Shown: one piece after another, positions 43,202 to 52,261 of the stretch
How positions within the stretch are numbered: position 1 is the first letter of the stretch
Layout: each line of letters opens with the position of its first letter
Origin: Paraburkholderia elongata
GTDB taxonomy: Bacteria > Pseudomonadota > Gammaproteobacteria > Burkholderiales > Burkholderiaceae
Reading direction: 5' to 3'
Assembly (NCBI RefSeq): GCF_013177735.1
Contig: NZ_WOEZ01000228.1
Location: forward strand, 1-64,000
Length of the DNA stretch: 64,000 nucleotides
Position numbers and translations under genes: made by a program
Notes under the pieces: model-generated
The model's input: the letters and a program-made list of their open reading frames with translations, nothing else
What the model was told of the DNA's origin: nothing
Databases searched by the model: none

Positions 43202-44143
43202 ATGAACCTGCATCAATTCCGCTTCGTCCGCGAGGCTGTGCGGCAGAATTTCAACCTGACCGAAGCGGCCAAAGCCCTGTATACAAGCCAGCCGGGCGTC
43301 TCCAAGGCGATCATCGAGCTGGAAGACGAGCTTGGCGTCGAAATCTTCACCCGGCACGGCAAGCGCGTGCGCTCCCTGACCGAGCCGGGGCGCATCATTC
43401 TTCAGTCGGTTGAGAAGATTTTGCAGGAGGTCGAGAGCCTCAAGCGGGTCGGTAAAGATTACGCGGCGCAAGATCAGGGCAATCTGGTGATCGCCGCCAC
43501 CCACACCCAGGCACGCTACTCACTTCCGGCCGCCATCGCCGAATTCAAGAAGCGCTTCCCGAAAGTTCACCTTTCAATTTTGCAAGGCAGCCCGACGCAG
43601 GTCGCCGAGATGGTGATTCACGACCAGGCCGATCTGGCCATCGCGACCGAAGCGATCGCTAATTACAAGGAACTGGTCTCGCTACCGTGCTTCCAGTGGC
43701 ACCACGTCGCCGTGATGCAGCCGGATCATCCACTGCTCGAGCGCAAACTTTTGTCGCTGGATGATCTGACCCAATATCCGCTGATTACGTACGACAACGC
43801 GTTCGCCGGCCGCACCAAGATCAACGAGGCGTTCCGCCTGCGCGGACTGCATCCGGACATCGTGCTGGAGGCGATCGACGCCGACGTGATCAAGACCTAC
43901 GTGGAACTGGGACTGGGCGTCGGCATCATGGCGGATATCGCGTTCAACGCCGAGCGCGATCGCCATCTGCGCGCGATGCCGGTCGGCCACCTGTTCGGCA
44001 GCAACGTGACGCGGGTCGCGCTGAAACAGGGCGCGTATCTGCGCAGCTATGTGTATACGCTCGTCGAACTGCTGTCACCGAGCATGAACCGCAAGCTGAT
44101 CGAACAGGCGCTCAAAGGCGAACACGAAACCTACGAACTTTGA
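43202..44143 (+). CDS. cysB: CysB-type LysR regulator of sulfur assimilation
   Basis: A 313-residue LysR-type regulator. MNLHQFRFVREAVRQNFNLTEAAKALYTSQPGVSKAIIELEDELG is nearly the family standard, and the effector domain has ATHTQARYSLPAAIAEFKKRFP, typical of CysB/Cbl. It is divergent from the sulfate-reduction operon and probably activates it in response to sulfur supply. Whether it is CysB or the paralogue Cbl cannot be settled from sequence, but its place next to cysI favours CysB. Confidence 0.93.
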   Translation: MNLHQFRFVREAVRQNFNLTEAAKALYTSQPGVSKAIIELEDELGVEIFTRHGKRVRSLTEPGRIILQSVEKILQEVESLKRVGKDYAAQDQGNLVIAATHTQARYSLPAAIAEFKKRFPKVHLSILQGSPTQVAEMVIHDQADLAIATEAIANYKELVSLPCFQWHHVAVMQPDHPLLERKLLSLDDLTQYPLITYDNAFAGRTKINEAFRLRGLHPDIVLEAIDADVIKTYVELGLGVGIMADIAFNAERDRHLRAMPVGHLFGSNVTRVALKQGAYLRSYVYTLVELLSPSMNRKLIEQALKGEHETYEL

Positions 44144-44175
44144 ACGGACCATGCTTCCCGCCACGGAGACCCTTG

Positions 44176-45336
44176 ATGACGTCGCATAAGAACAAACTTC
44201 GCGGCCTCGCCGCTCTCGGCGCGCTCTTGCTCGCCACCGCAGCACAGGCCGACATCAAGGTCGGCATCGATCTGTCGAGCACCGGCCCCGCCGCGGTGAT
44301 CGGCATTACGAGCAAGAACGCGATGCTGATGTGGCCGGCCACGATCGCCGGCCAGAAAGCCGACTACATCTTCCTCGACGATGCCTCCGACCCGGGCAAC
44401 GCGGTTCGCAACATCCGCAAGCTGATCAATGAAGACCACGTCGACGTGATCGTCGGCCCGAATATCACGCCGGCCGCGATGGCGGCGCTCGACCCGGTCG
44501 CGGAAAGCCAGACGCCGATGATCACGCTGATCGGCTCGGCGAGCGTGGTCGAACCGCAGGAAGGCAAGAAGGTGTGGGCCTACAAGATGGCGCAGACCGA
44601 TAGCGCGATGGCCGACGTGATGACGCGCTACATGTCGAACCACAACGTGAAGTCGGTGGGCTTCATCGGTTTCGCGGACGGTTACGGCGAGAGCTGGCTC
44701 AACGAGTTCAGCAAGTTCGCCGCTTTGCGGCATATTCAGTTGGTGGCGACGGAGCGCTATAACCGCACCGACGCGAGCGTCACCGGCCAGATTCTCAAGC
44801 TGATGGCCGCCAAGCCCGACGCGATCCTGATCGCCGGAGCCGGCACGCCGACCGTGCTGCCGCAACGCACGCTGATCGAACGCGGATTCAAAGGCCCGAT
44901 CTATCAGACGCACGGCATCGCCACGCCCGAGTTCATCAAGCTGGGCGGCAAGGACGTGGAAGGCACGCTGTTCCCGACGCAGCCGGTCGTGGTGGCGCGC
45001 ACGCTGCCGGCCGATCATCCGGCGAAGAAGGCGGCGCTCGCGTTCACCAACGAATACGAAGCGAAGTACGGCCCGGGCAGTGTGACCCAATTTGCGGGCG
45101 ATGCGGCCGGCGTGTATCCGCGTTTGCAGGATGCAGTAGCGCGTGCGTTAAAGACGGCGCAGCCGGGCACGCCGGCTTTCCGCGTTGCGTTGCGCGACGA
45201 ACTGGAGCACGCACATGAACTGGTCGTGCCGAACGGTGTGGTCAATACGAGCCAGAAGGACCACGTCGGTCTGGATCAGCGCGCGAGCGTGATGGGAATC
45301 ATCAAGAACGGAAAATTCGTTTACTTGAGCCAGTAA
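44176..45336 (+). CDS. Branched-chain-amino-acid-type ABC substrate-binding protein
   Basis: A 386-residue periplasmic binding protein. The signal peptide is LRGLAALGALLLATAAQA, and the mature part begins DIKVGIDLSSTGPAAVIGI, typical of the LivJ-like Peripla_BP_6 family. GPNITPAAMAALDPVAE and GFADGYGESWLNEF are family-like. Such proteins usually sit with two permeases and two ATPases; none are adjacent here, so it is an orphan. The ATG follows a GGAGACC ribosome site. It lies 32 bases after cysB, so sulfur-linked expression is possible. Confidence 0.9.
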   Translation: MTSHKNKLRGLAALGALLLATAAQADIKVGIDLSSTGPAAVIGITSKNAMLMWPATIAGQKADYIFLDDASDPGNAVRNIRKLINEDHVDVIVGPNITPAAMAALDPVAESQTPMITLIGSASVVEPQEGKKVWAYKMAQTDSAMADVMTRYMSNHNVKSVGFIGFADGYGESWLNEFSKFAALRHIQLVATERYNRTDASVTGQILKLMAAKPDAILIAGAGTPTVLPQRTLIERGFKGPIYQTHGIATPEFIKLGGKDVEGTLFPTQPVVVARTLPADHPAKKAALAFTNEYEAKYGPGSVTQFAGDAAGVYPRLQDAVARALKTAQPGTPAFRVALRDELEHAHELVVPNGVVNTSQKDHVGLDQRASVMGIIKNGKFVYLSQ

Positions 45337-45496
45337 CGGCTCGCGCGCCGCATGCAAGCTGCGTGTACCATGCTGACGGCCAGCTTGCGGTGAACGCGGG
45401 CTCAGGCTAATTTTGCCGATTCCGTGCGAGCGCGCGGCGCCTTGCGACCACAAGGCCGCCGCCTCTCGCCAGCCCGTGAAGTCCGTCAGACCGCGC

Positions 45497-46266
45497 ATGA
45501 AAACAACCAGAAAACGCATCATCTTCGCCGCCGTTGTAGCCGTTGTGATCCTCGCCATCGCGATCGGCCACGCCATCAAGAAGCGTAGCGGCGCCGTTGC
45601 CGCCGGCGTCGAGGCACCCTCTTCCGTCGTCGAATTCGCGCCTGACGATCTCACCACCGTCAGCCGCCGCACCCTCTCCGAAACGCTGCCGCTGACCGGT
45701 TCGCTGCGTGCCGTCACGCAAGCCGCGGTCAAATCGAAAGTGGTCGGCTCGGCGCTCAACGTGATGGTGCGCGAAGGCGATCCGGTCAAGACCGGTCAGA
45801 TCCTCGCGAAGATCGACGCCCGCGACTACGTCGCCCGCGCCGAACAGACGCGCGGCCAGATGGCAGCCATGGCCGGCCAGCTCGACATTGCCAAACAGAT
45901 CGCTCGACAACAACCGCGTGCTGGTCGAAAAGTGTTCGGCACCGGCACGATCTCGGTCGGCAGCCGGCAGGACGTGCTGGTGGTCCCTGCCACCGCCATT
46001 CGTACGGACGGCACGCGCCACAGAGCAAGCTGGTCGAGCAACCGGTAGAGACCGGCGCGACCGGCGATGCCGACGGCGACACCTGGACCGAGATCGTCGG
46101 CGACCCGTTGGCGCTCGGTCAGCAGATCGTGAAGAACAATCTCGGCTCATTGCGGATCGGCAGCACCGTGCATGTGGTACAGCCCGCCCAATCGGCACCT
46201 TCCGCCCAACCAGGGCTGGCCGCCCCGCAAGCGGCCAGCATGCCGGGCGCAAGCAGCGCACGCTGA
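45497..46266 (+). pseudogene. Broken RND efflux membrane-fusion (adaptor) gene
   Basis: The N-terminal about 130 codons look intact: a membrane anchor (IIFAAVVAVVILAIAIG), then RRTLSETLPLTGSLRAVTQA and VMVREGDPVKTGQILAKIDA, the first lipoyl half. After LDIAKQ the frame is lost; the next frame reads SLDNNRVLVEK. Then the sequence jumps to a late-domain segment, GTISVGSRQDVLVVPATAIR, with roughly 170 residues missing. A further frame change leads to KLVEQPVETGATGDADGD and KNNLGSLRIGSTVHV before the final stop. The second lipoyl half, the hairpin and the beta-barrel are gone, so a working adaptor is not possible. The intact pump follows 15 bases later. Confidence 0.85.
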
Positions 46267-46281
46267 CCGGAGCCCTCGCCT

Positions 46282-49200
46282 ATGTGGTTCACCCGCATCA
46301 GCATCGGCAACCCGGTGCTCGCCACGATGATGATGATGGCGCTTCTCGTCATCGGTCTGTTCTCTTATCAGCGGCTCAAGGTCGATCAGTTCCCGGACAT
46401 CGCGTTCCCCGTCGTGGTCGTGCAGACCGCGTATCCGGGCGCGTCGCCGGAATCGGTCGAGTCGGACGTCACGCGCAAGATCGAGGAAGCGGTCAACACG
46501 ATCAGCGGCATCGACGAAATCACCTCGCGTTCGTACGACGCGCAGTCGGTCGTGATCGTGCAATTCGATCTTTCGGTGGACGCGGTGCAAGCCGCCCAGG
46601 ACGTGCGCGACAAGATCGCGCTGATCCGCCCCGATCTGCGCGACGGCGTGAAGGACCCGCGCGTGCTGCGCTATGACCCGTCGGATATGCCGACCATCAC
46701 GGTGGCCATCTCGAACGCGCCGGGCGCGTCGCTGTCCACGCGCGATCTCACCACCGTCGCCGATCAGATCGTGCGCAAGCGGCTCGAAACCGTGCGCGGC
46801 GTCGGCTCGGTGTCGCTGGTGGGCGGCGTGAAGCGGCAGGTGCAGATCGACGTGAATCCGGAGAAGCTGCAGGCGCTTTCGATCGGCGTCGATCAGGTGA
46901 TCCGTGCAGTGCAGAACGAGAATCAGGAGATTCCGGCCGGCCCGCTCACATCGAGCAATGTCGAACAGAGCGTGCAGGTCAAAGGCCGTTTCGAGAAACC
47001 GGACGACTTCAAACGCATCATCGTCGCGCGGCGCGGCGCGCAGTCGGCGATTCCGACAGCATCATCCGCGACGCAGCCCGTCACGCTCGATCAGGTCGCC
47101 GATGTGGTGGATGGCCAGCAGGAACCGGACAGCATGGCCCTGCTGAACGGGCAGCGCGCGTTGTTCCTGTCGATCATCAAGGCGCAAGGCGAGAACACCG
47201 TGGACGTTGCGCACGGCGTGCGTGACGCCGTCGCCCTTCTGCAGCCGCAACTGCCACCGGGCGTCAAACTCGATATCACCGACGATTCGTCTATCAACAT
47301 TGAAGACAGCGTCAACGAAGTGAAGCGCACCCTGCTCGAAGGCGCGCTGCTGACGGTGCTGATCGTGTTCCTGTTCCTCGGCTCGTGGCGCAGCACGGTG
47401 ATCACCGGCCTCACACTGCCGATCGCGCTGATCGGCACCTTTGCGGTGATGTACGCGTGCGGCTTCACGATCAACGTGATCACGCTGATGGCGCTGTCCT
47501 TATGCGTCGGCTTGCTGATCGACGATGCGATCGTGGTGCGCGAGAACATCGTGCGACACGTGCAGCTCGGCGCGGACCATCGCACCGCCGCGCTCGACGG
47601 CACCAAGGAAATCGCGCTCGCCGTGCTGGCGACCACGTTTTCGATCGTCGCCGTGTTCTTGCCGGTGGGCTTCATGGGCGGCATCATCGGCCGCTTCTTC
47701 CATCAGTTCGGCATCACGGTGGCCGCTGCCGTGCTGATCTCGATGTTCGTGTCGTTCACGCTCGATCCGATGCTGTCCTCCATCTGGCCGGACCCCGATC
47801 TGCACGATGCGGACACCGGCCGCAAAGGCTATCGCTATGGACGCGTGATCGAGCGTTCCCTGCATCTTTTCGACAAGCAGATCGACCAGCTCACCGCGTT
47901 CTATCAGCGCCTACTCGGCTGGTCGCTGAAGCATCGCGCGATCACGTTGGTCGTGGCGGCGGCCACGTTCTTCGGCAGCCTGTTTCTGGTGCCGTTCGTC
48001 GGCACCGAGTTCGTGCCGAATGCAGACTTCTCCGAAACGCAGATCGGTTTGAACACGCCGGTGGGCACCTCGCTCGAAGCGACCTCGGAGAAGGTGAAAC
48101 AGGTGCAGGCGATTCTCGCCACCTACCCTGAAGTGCGCTTCAGTTACGCCACGGTCAATTCGGGCAACACGCAAGGCAAAAACACCGCGCTGATCACCGT
48201 GCGTCTGAAAGACCGGCGCGACCGTACGCGCGGCATGGTCGAATTGAACCAGGTGTTTCGCGCGCGGCTTGCCTCGGTGGCGGGCGTGTCGATTACCGAA
48301 ATCGGCGTCCCCGACGGCGCCGGCAGCACGAAGGCGATCCAGTTGAGCTTGCAGGGCGACAACATCGACGAACTGCGCCGGCTTTCGGATGCGGCTCAAG
48401 CACGGATGGCGAAGATCCCGGGCCTCGTCGACCTCGATTCGAGTCTCAAGGCGGATAAACCGATCGTCGCGATCAATGTGAAGCGCGAACTGGCGTCCGA
48501 CCTCGGTGTGGGCGTGGCAAATATCGGCACCGCATTGCGGCCGTTGCTCTCCGGCGATGCCATCAGCACATGGCGCGCGCCCGACGACCAGGACTACGAC
48601 GTCAGCGTGCGCCTGCCGCGCTCGCAGCGCGAGGACGTCGACGATCTGGCCAAGCTGATGATCGCCACCAATCGCACCGACGCAAACGGCGCACCGGTAC
48701 TGGTGCCGCTGCGGCAGATCGCGGACATCGTCAAGACGACCGGCCCCGATGTGTTGAACCGGCGTCACCTGCAGCGCGAGGTGATGCTGTCGGCGAACGT
48801 GAATGGCCGCTCGCCCGGCGAAGTGGCCGCGGACGTCGCGAAGGCGCTCGACGCGATGCATCTGCCGGCGGGCTACCACTATCGATTCGAAGGCTCGACC
48901 AAGAGCATGAACGAGTCGTTCGTGTATGCGGTGGAGGCGTTGGCGCTCGCGGTGATCTTCATCTACATGATTCTCGCGTCGCAGTTCGCGAGCTTCGCGC
49001 AGCCGCTCGCGATCATGGCGTCGCTGCCGCTTACGCTGATCGGCGTGCTAATTGCGTTGCTGCTGTTCGGCAGTACGTTGAACATGTTTTCGATCATCGG
49101 CTTCGTGATGCTGATGGGCCTGGTGACGAAGAACGCGATTCTGCTGATCGACTTCGCGAACCAGGCGCGGCGCGGCACCTTGCTCGATGCTTCCGGCAAA

Positions 49201-49494
49201 GGTCGCGTGATGCAGCGGCGTGAAGCGCTGCTCGAAGCGGCGCGTGTGCGTCTACGGCCGATTCTGATGACCACGCTGGCGATGATCTTCGGCATGCTGC
49301 CGCTGGCGGCGGCGCTCGGCGAAGGCGGAGAGCAACGCGGGCCGCTCGGGCAGACGGTGATCGGCGGGGTGATCACATCGTCGATTCTGACGCTGGTGGT
49401 CGTGCCGGTGGTGTATACCGTGCTGGAAGATTGGGCGGATTGGCTGCGGCGCAAGTTCGGACGCAAGGCGTACGTCGTAAAGGATCAGGCATAA
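46282..49494 (+). CDS. RND multidrug efflux transporter (HAE1 family)
   Basis: A 1070-residue inner-membrane proton/drug antiporter. Twelve membrane helices are expected: the first at MMALLVIGLFSYQRL, and the duplicated sets around 335-540 and 870-1040. The proton-relay acids in helix 4 are in SLCVGLLIDDAIVVRENIVRH. Periplasmic porter segments include PDIAFPVVVVQTAYPGASPESVESDV. It is complete, but its adaptor gene just upstream is broken and no outer-membrane channel is adjacent, so function would need an adaptor from elsewhere. The substrate is unknown. Confidence 0.94.
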   Translation: MWFTRISIGNPVLATMMMMALLVIGLFSYQRLKVDQFPDIAFPVVVVQTAYPGASPESVESDVTRKIEEAVNTISGIDEITSRSYDAQSVVIVQFDLSVDAVQAAQDVRDKIALIRPDLRDGVKDPRVLRYDPSDMPTITVAISNAPGASLSTRDLTTVADQIVRKRLETVRGVGSVSLVGGVKRQVQIDVNPEKLQALSIGVDQVIRAVQNENQEIPAGPLTSSNVEQSVQVKGRFEKPDDFKRIIVARRGAQSAIPTASSATQPVTLDQVADVVDGQQEPDSMALLNGQRALFLSIIKAQGENTVDVAHGVRDAVALLQPQLPPGVKLDITDDSSINIEDSVNEVKRTLLEGALLTVLIVFLFLGSWRSTVITGLTLPIALIGTFAVMYACGFTINVITLMALSLCVGLLIDDAIVVRENIVRHVQLGADHRTAALDGTKEIALAVLATTFSIVAVFLPVGFMGGIIGRFFHQFGITVAAAVLISMFVSFTLDPMLSSIWPDPDLHDADTGRKGYRYGRVIERSLHLFDKQIDQLTAFYQRLLGWSLKHRAITLVVAAATFFGSLFLVPFVGTEFVPNADFSETQIGLNTPVGTSLEATSEKVKQVQAILATYPEVRFSYATVNSGNTQGKNTALITVRLKDRRDRTRGMVELNQVFRARLASVAGVSITEIGVPDGAGSTKAIQLSLQGDNIDELRRLSDAAQARMAKIPGLVDLDSSLKADKPIVAINVKRELASDLGVGVANIGTALRPLLSGDAISTWRAPDDQDYDVSVRLPRSQREDVDDLAKLMIATNRTDANGAPVLVPLRQIADIVKTTGPDVLNRRHLQREVMLSANVNGRSPGEVAADVAKALDAMHLPAGYHYRFEGSTKSMNESFVYAVEALALAVIFIYMILASQFASFAQPLAIMASLPLTLIGVLIALLLFGSTLNMFSIIGFVMLMGLVTKNAILLIDFANQARRGTLLDASGKGRVMQRREALLEAARVRLRPILMTTLAMIFGMLPLAAALGEGGEQRGPLGQTVIGGVITSSILTLVVVPVVYTVLEDWADWLRRKFGRKAYVVKDQA

Positions 49495-49515
49495 GGGATA
49501 AGGCCCCGCAATGAC

Positions 49516-49544
49516 GCAACTTCGCGCGCCCCGCGCGAAGTTGC
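49516..49544. other. Perfect 13-bp hairpin downstream of the RND gene
   Basis: GCAACTTCGCGCG and CGCGCGAAGTTGC pair without mismatch around CCC, about 20 bases after the efflux stop. No T-run follows, only TACAGTAGAAGCC. It could act as an mRNA 3'-end stabiliser, a weak terminator, or an operator for the next gene. Confidence 0.7.
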
Positions 49545-49583
49545 TACAGTAGAAGCCTTTCCCCGACCCAGCAGTCTCACATC

Positions 49584-49844
49584 ATGCGCACCACCCGAGC
49601 CATCCACGCTGTCGAGCGGCTGAAAACCCGCAGCGGCAATCCCCAGTTCGCGGCCATCAGCCTGTCTGGCGGCCTGTTCTATCTGGTCGACAAATCGAGC
49701 GGCACGGACAAGAAAGTCTCCGATCCGCTAACGCTCGACGACTTCGTCAAGTTCGTCGACGGTTTCGGACCTCCGAAACCGCGCAAGGCGAGCAAGCTCG
49801 ATATCGCTTTTGAAGAGCAGATCAGGAAGAGCAAGGGCAGCTAG
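49584..49844 (+). CDS. Small protein of unknown function upstream of the J-domain gene
   Basis: An 86-residue basic protein without signal or membrane segment. The first half looks like a small beta fold (RSGNPQFAAISLSGGLFYLVDK), and the second is helical and Lys-rich (SKLDIAFEEQIRKSKGS). I do not recognise a family. It ends 43 bases before the J-domain gene on the same strand, so the two may be co-transcribed. Confidence 0.65.
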   Translation: MRTTRAIHAVERLKTRSGNPQFAAISLSGGLFYLVDKSSGTDKKVSDPLTLDDFVKFVDGFGPPKPRKASKLDIAFEEQIRKSKGS

Positions 49845-49887
49845 GCAGCGCCGCACCCCGTTTTTGACTATCTAAGATATCCGCTCC

Positions 49888-50976
49888 ATGACCAGGACTA
49901 GCGCCAGGTCCGTCAGCATCGCGCCGGACCACAATCAACCCACCCTGTCGAAGGGCCAGAAAGCGTTCAACACGCTGATCAAACAGATCGAAAAGCGGCG
50001 CGCCAGTTTGAGCGTGTGGGAGGAGTTCGCGCCGGCTTTCCAGCAAAAGTACGTGAATGAACTGCTGCCGCTGGCGCAGAAGATGCAACATCTGCGTGCG
50101 CGAATGGCGCACCTTCTCGACGAGCAGAGCAACCAGAAACGTATCACCCAGACCGAACGGCGCACCCTTTCAGCGGTGATTGTCGATCTGGCGGCGAGGT
50201 GTCTCGGGGAAGAAGATAGCGACGAGTTGAAAGCGCTATACAACCGGCACAGCGGGTCCGACTACGACGACGAAAGAGCGTCCGAGTTAGACGAAATGAA
50301 ATCGATGCTAGAGACGGTATTAGGCGTCGAGCTGGACGACATCGACATGAACTCGCCCGATGAAGTTCTGGATCGCCTGCAGGCGCATATCGAACAGGAC
50401 GACGCTGCGCAAGCGGCGGAACATCAGGCGCGCCATGCGCAAAGCGCCCCGAAAAAGAAGACGGCGAAGCAAATGGCGGCCGAATTGCGCCGCGAGGAAG
50501 AAGAAGCGCAACTGAGCCGCTCGATTCGCGAGGTGTATCGTAAGCTGGCCAGCGCGTTGCATCCCGATCGCGAAACCGATCCGGAGGAACGCAAACGGAA
50601 AACTGCGCTGATGCAGCGAGTCAACGAGGCCTACAGCAAGAACAACCTGCTGCGTTTGCTCGAATTGCAGCTGGAACTGGAACACATCGATCAGAATGCG
50701 ATCGATAACCTGAGCGAAGACCGGCTCAAGCATTACAACAAGATACTGAAGGAGCAGGTCGGCGAACTCGACGACGAAATCATGTTTGTCGAAATGGAAT
50801 TCAAGGAACGCTACGGGCTCGACCCGATGGCTTCCATCACGCCGAAAAGGGCAATGCACGAGTTGACGGAGGATGTTTTTATGCTGCGGGAACAGATCCG
50901 TTCGCTCGAGTACGATCTGGTGGAATTCCAGGACCTCGGCACGCTCAAGGCCTGGTTGAAAATCAGGCGGCGTTGA
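49888..50976 (+). CDS. J-domain protein with internal HPD motif
   Basis: A 362-residue cytoplasmic protein. Residues 20-110 are helical, 180-210 are highly charged (KKKTAKQMAAELRREEEEAQ), and the J-domain follows at about 210-255 with VYRKLASALHPDRETD; the HPD is at 225-227. The rest (to 362) is a long coiled coil. Unlike DnaJ, the J-domain is central and there is no Gly/Phe-rich or zinc region, so it is a specialised DnaK partner. The client is unknown. Confidence 0.88.
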   Translation: MTRTSARSVSIAPDHNQPTLSKGQKAFNTLIKQIEKRRASLSVWEEFAPAFQQKYVNELLPLAQKMQHLRARMAHLLDEQSNQKRITQTERRTLSAVIVDLAARCLGEEDSDELKALYNRHSGSDYDDERASELDEMKSMLETVLGVELDDIDMNSPDEVLDRLQAHIEQDDAAQAAEHQARHAQSAPKKKTAKQMAAELRREEEEAQLSRSIREVYRKLASALHPDRETDPEERKRKTALMQRVNEAYSKNNLLRLLELQLELEHIDQNAIDNLSEDRLKHYNKILKEQVGELDDEIMFVEMEFKERYGLDPMASITPKRAMHELTEDVFMLREQIRSLEYDLVEFQDLGTLKAWLKIRRR

Positions 50977-51025
50977 AATTGAATGGCTCCCTTCGCTGCC
51001 GGGCGTGCACGTCACGTGTCCACGG

Positions 51026-52177
51026 TCAACCAGGTTCTATTGCGCGCCACTGACCGTCCGCCGCACTGCTTGCCAACACCGCATCGATGAAGCGCAGGCC
51101 CGCCACACCGTCATCCACCGTTGTGAGCAGCAGGCTTTCGGCGGGCAACGGTTGACCCGCATTCAACGCATCGATCTGTAACGCCGCATCCTTGTACAAC
51201 TGCGCGAACGCTTCCAGATAACCCTCAGGATGCCCCTGTGGCACGCGCGTCGCATGCGCCGCGAGCGCGCTTTTCACGCGTCCACGCGTCAGGCGCTCTG
51301 CCGAGCCGCCCAGCGGCGTGAACCACAATTCGTTGGGATTCTCCTGATCGAAGCTCAAGCCAGCCTTCGTCCCGTACACCCGCAGACGCAGCGCATTTTC
51401 CGCGCCGCTCGCCACTTGGCTCGCCCACAGCATGCCACGCGCACCGTTCGGATAGCGCAGCATCGCCTGTACGTGGTCGTCGATACGGCGTCCCGGCACG
51501 AAGGTATGCAACTCCGCCGATAGCGACGACGGCGTCATCCCCGTCACGAAGGCGGCAAGGTGATACGCATGCGTGCCGATGTCGCCCAGACAGCCGGCAG
51601 GACCCGCTAACGACGGATCCGTACGCCAGCCTGCCTGCTTGTTCGTGCCGCTCGTTTCTATCGGTTCAGCCAGCCAGTCCTGCGCGTATTCGACTTGCAC
51701 CACGCGTATGTCGCCGAACGCACCTTTTTCGATGAGCTCGCGAGCATGGCGCACCAGCGGATAACCGGAATACGTATGCGTCAGCGCGAACAGCCTGTTC
51801 TTCTCGCGAGCGAGCTTCGCTAGCGCCTCGCCTTCCGCCAACGAAATCGCCAGCGGCTTGTCGCAGATCACATGGATGCCCGCTTCGAGAAAAGCCGTCG
51901 CCACCGGCGCATGCAGATGATTCGGCGTGACGATCGCGACTGCGTCGATACCGTCGTGGCGAACGGCTTCGGCGCGCGCCATCTCGCGCCAATCCGCATA
52001 ACTGCGCGCGATACCGGCCTCAGCCGCGCTCGCTTGCGCGCGCTGCGGATTGGACGACAACGCACCCGCCACCAGTTCGAACCGATCGTCGAGCCGCGCC
52101 GCGATCCGATGCACGGCACCGATAAACGCGCCTTGCCCGCCGCCGACCATGCCGAGCCTGAGTCTTCTTTGTGGCAT
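51026..52177 (-). CDS. Gfo/Idh/MocA-family oxidoreductase
   Basis: A 383-residue NAD(P)-dependent dehydrogenase-like protein. The Rossmann loop is LRLGMVGGGQGAFIGAVHR at residues 6-24, and the catalytic lysine motif is CDKPLAISLAEGEAL (EKP-type). DHVQAMLRYPNGARG lies in the C-terminal beta domain. The start MPQRRLRLG was chosen over an upstream ATG lacking family sequence. It ends the sugar operon LacI-rbsA-rbsC-rbsB-isomerase and probably oxidises the imported sugar or cyclitol; the substrate is unknown. Confidence 0.9.
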   Translation of the reverse strand: MPQRRLRLGMVGGGQGAFIGAVHRIAARLDDRFELVAGALSSNPQRAQASAAEAGIARSYADWREMARAEAVRHDGIDAVAIVTPNHLHAPVATAFLEAGIHVICDKPLAISLAEGEALAKLAREKNRLFALTHTYSGYPLVRHARELIEKGAFGDIRVVQVEYAQDWLAEPIETSGTNKQAGWRTDPSLAGPAGCLGDIGTHAYHLAAFVTGMTPSSLSAELHTFVPGRRIDDHVQAMLRYPNGARGMLWASQVASGAENALRLRVYGTKAGLSFDQENPNELWFTPLGGSAERLTRGRVKSALAAHATRVPQGHPEGYLEAFAQLYKDAALQIDALNAGQPLPAESLLLTTVDDGVAGLRFIDAVLASSAADGQWRAIEPG

Positions 52178-52261
52178 AGCCCTCACTCCTTTGCGATCAG
52201 CTTCAGCCGCTGCACGGCTAAGCCGCAGCCAACGCGCTCTCAACTCACCTAAAGATCGCAG

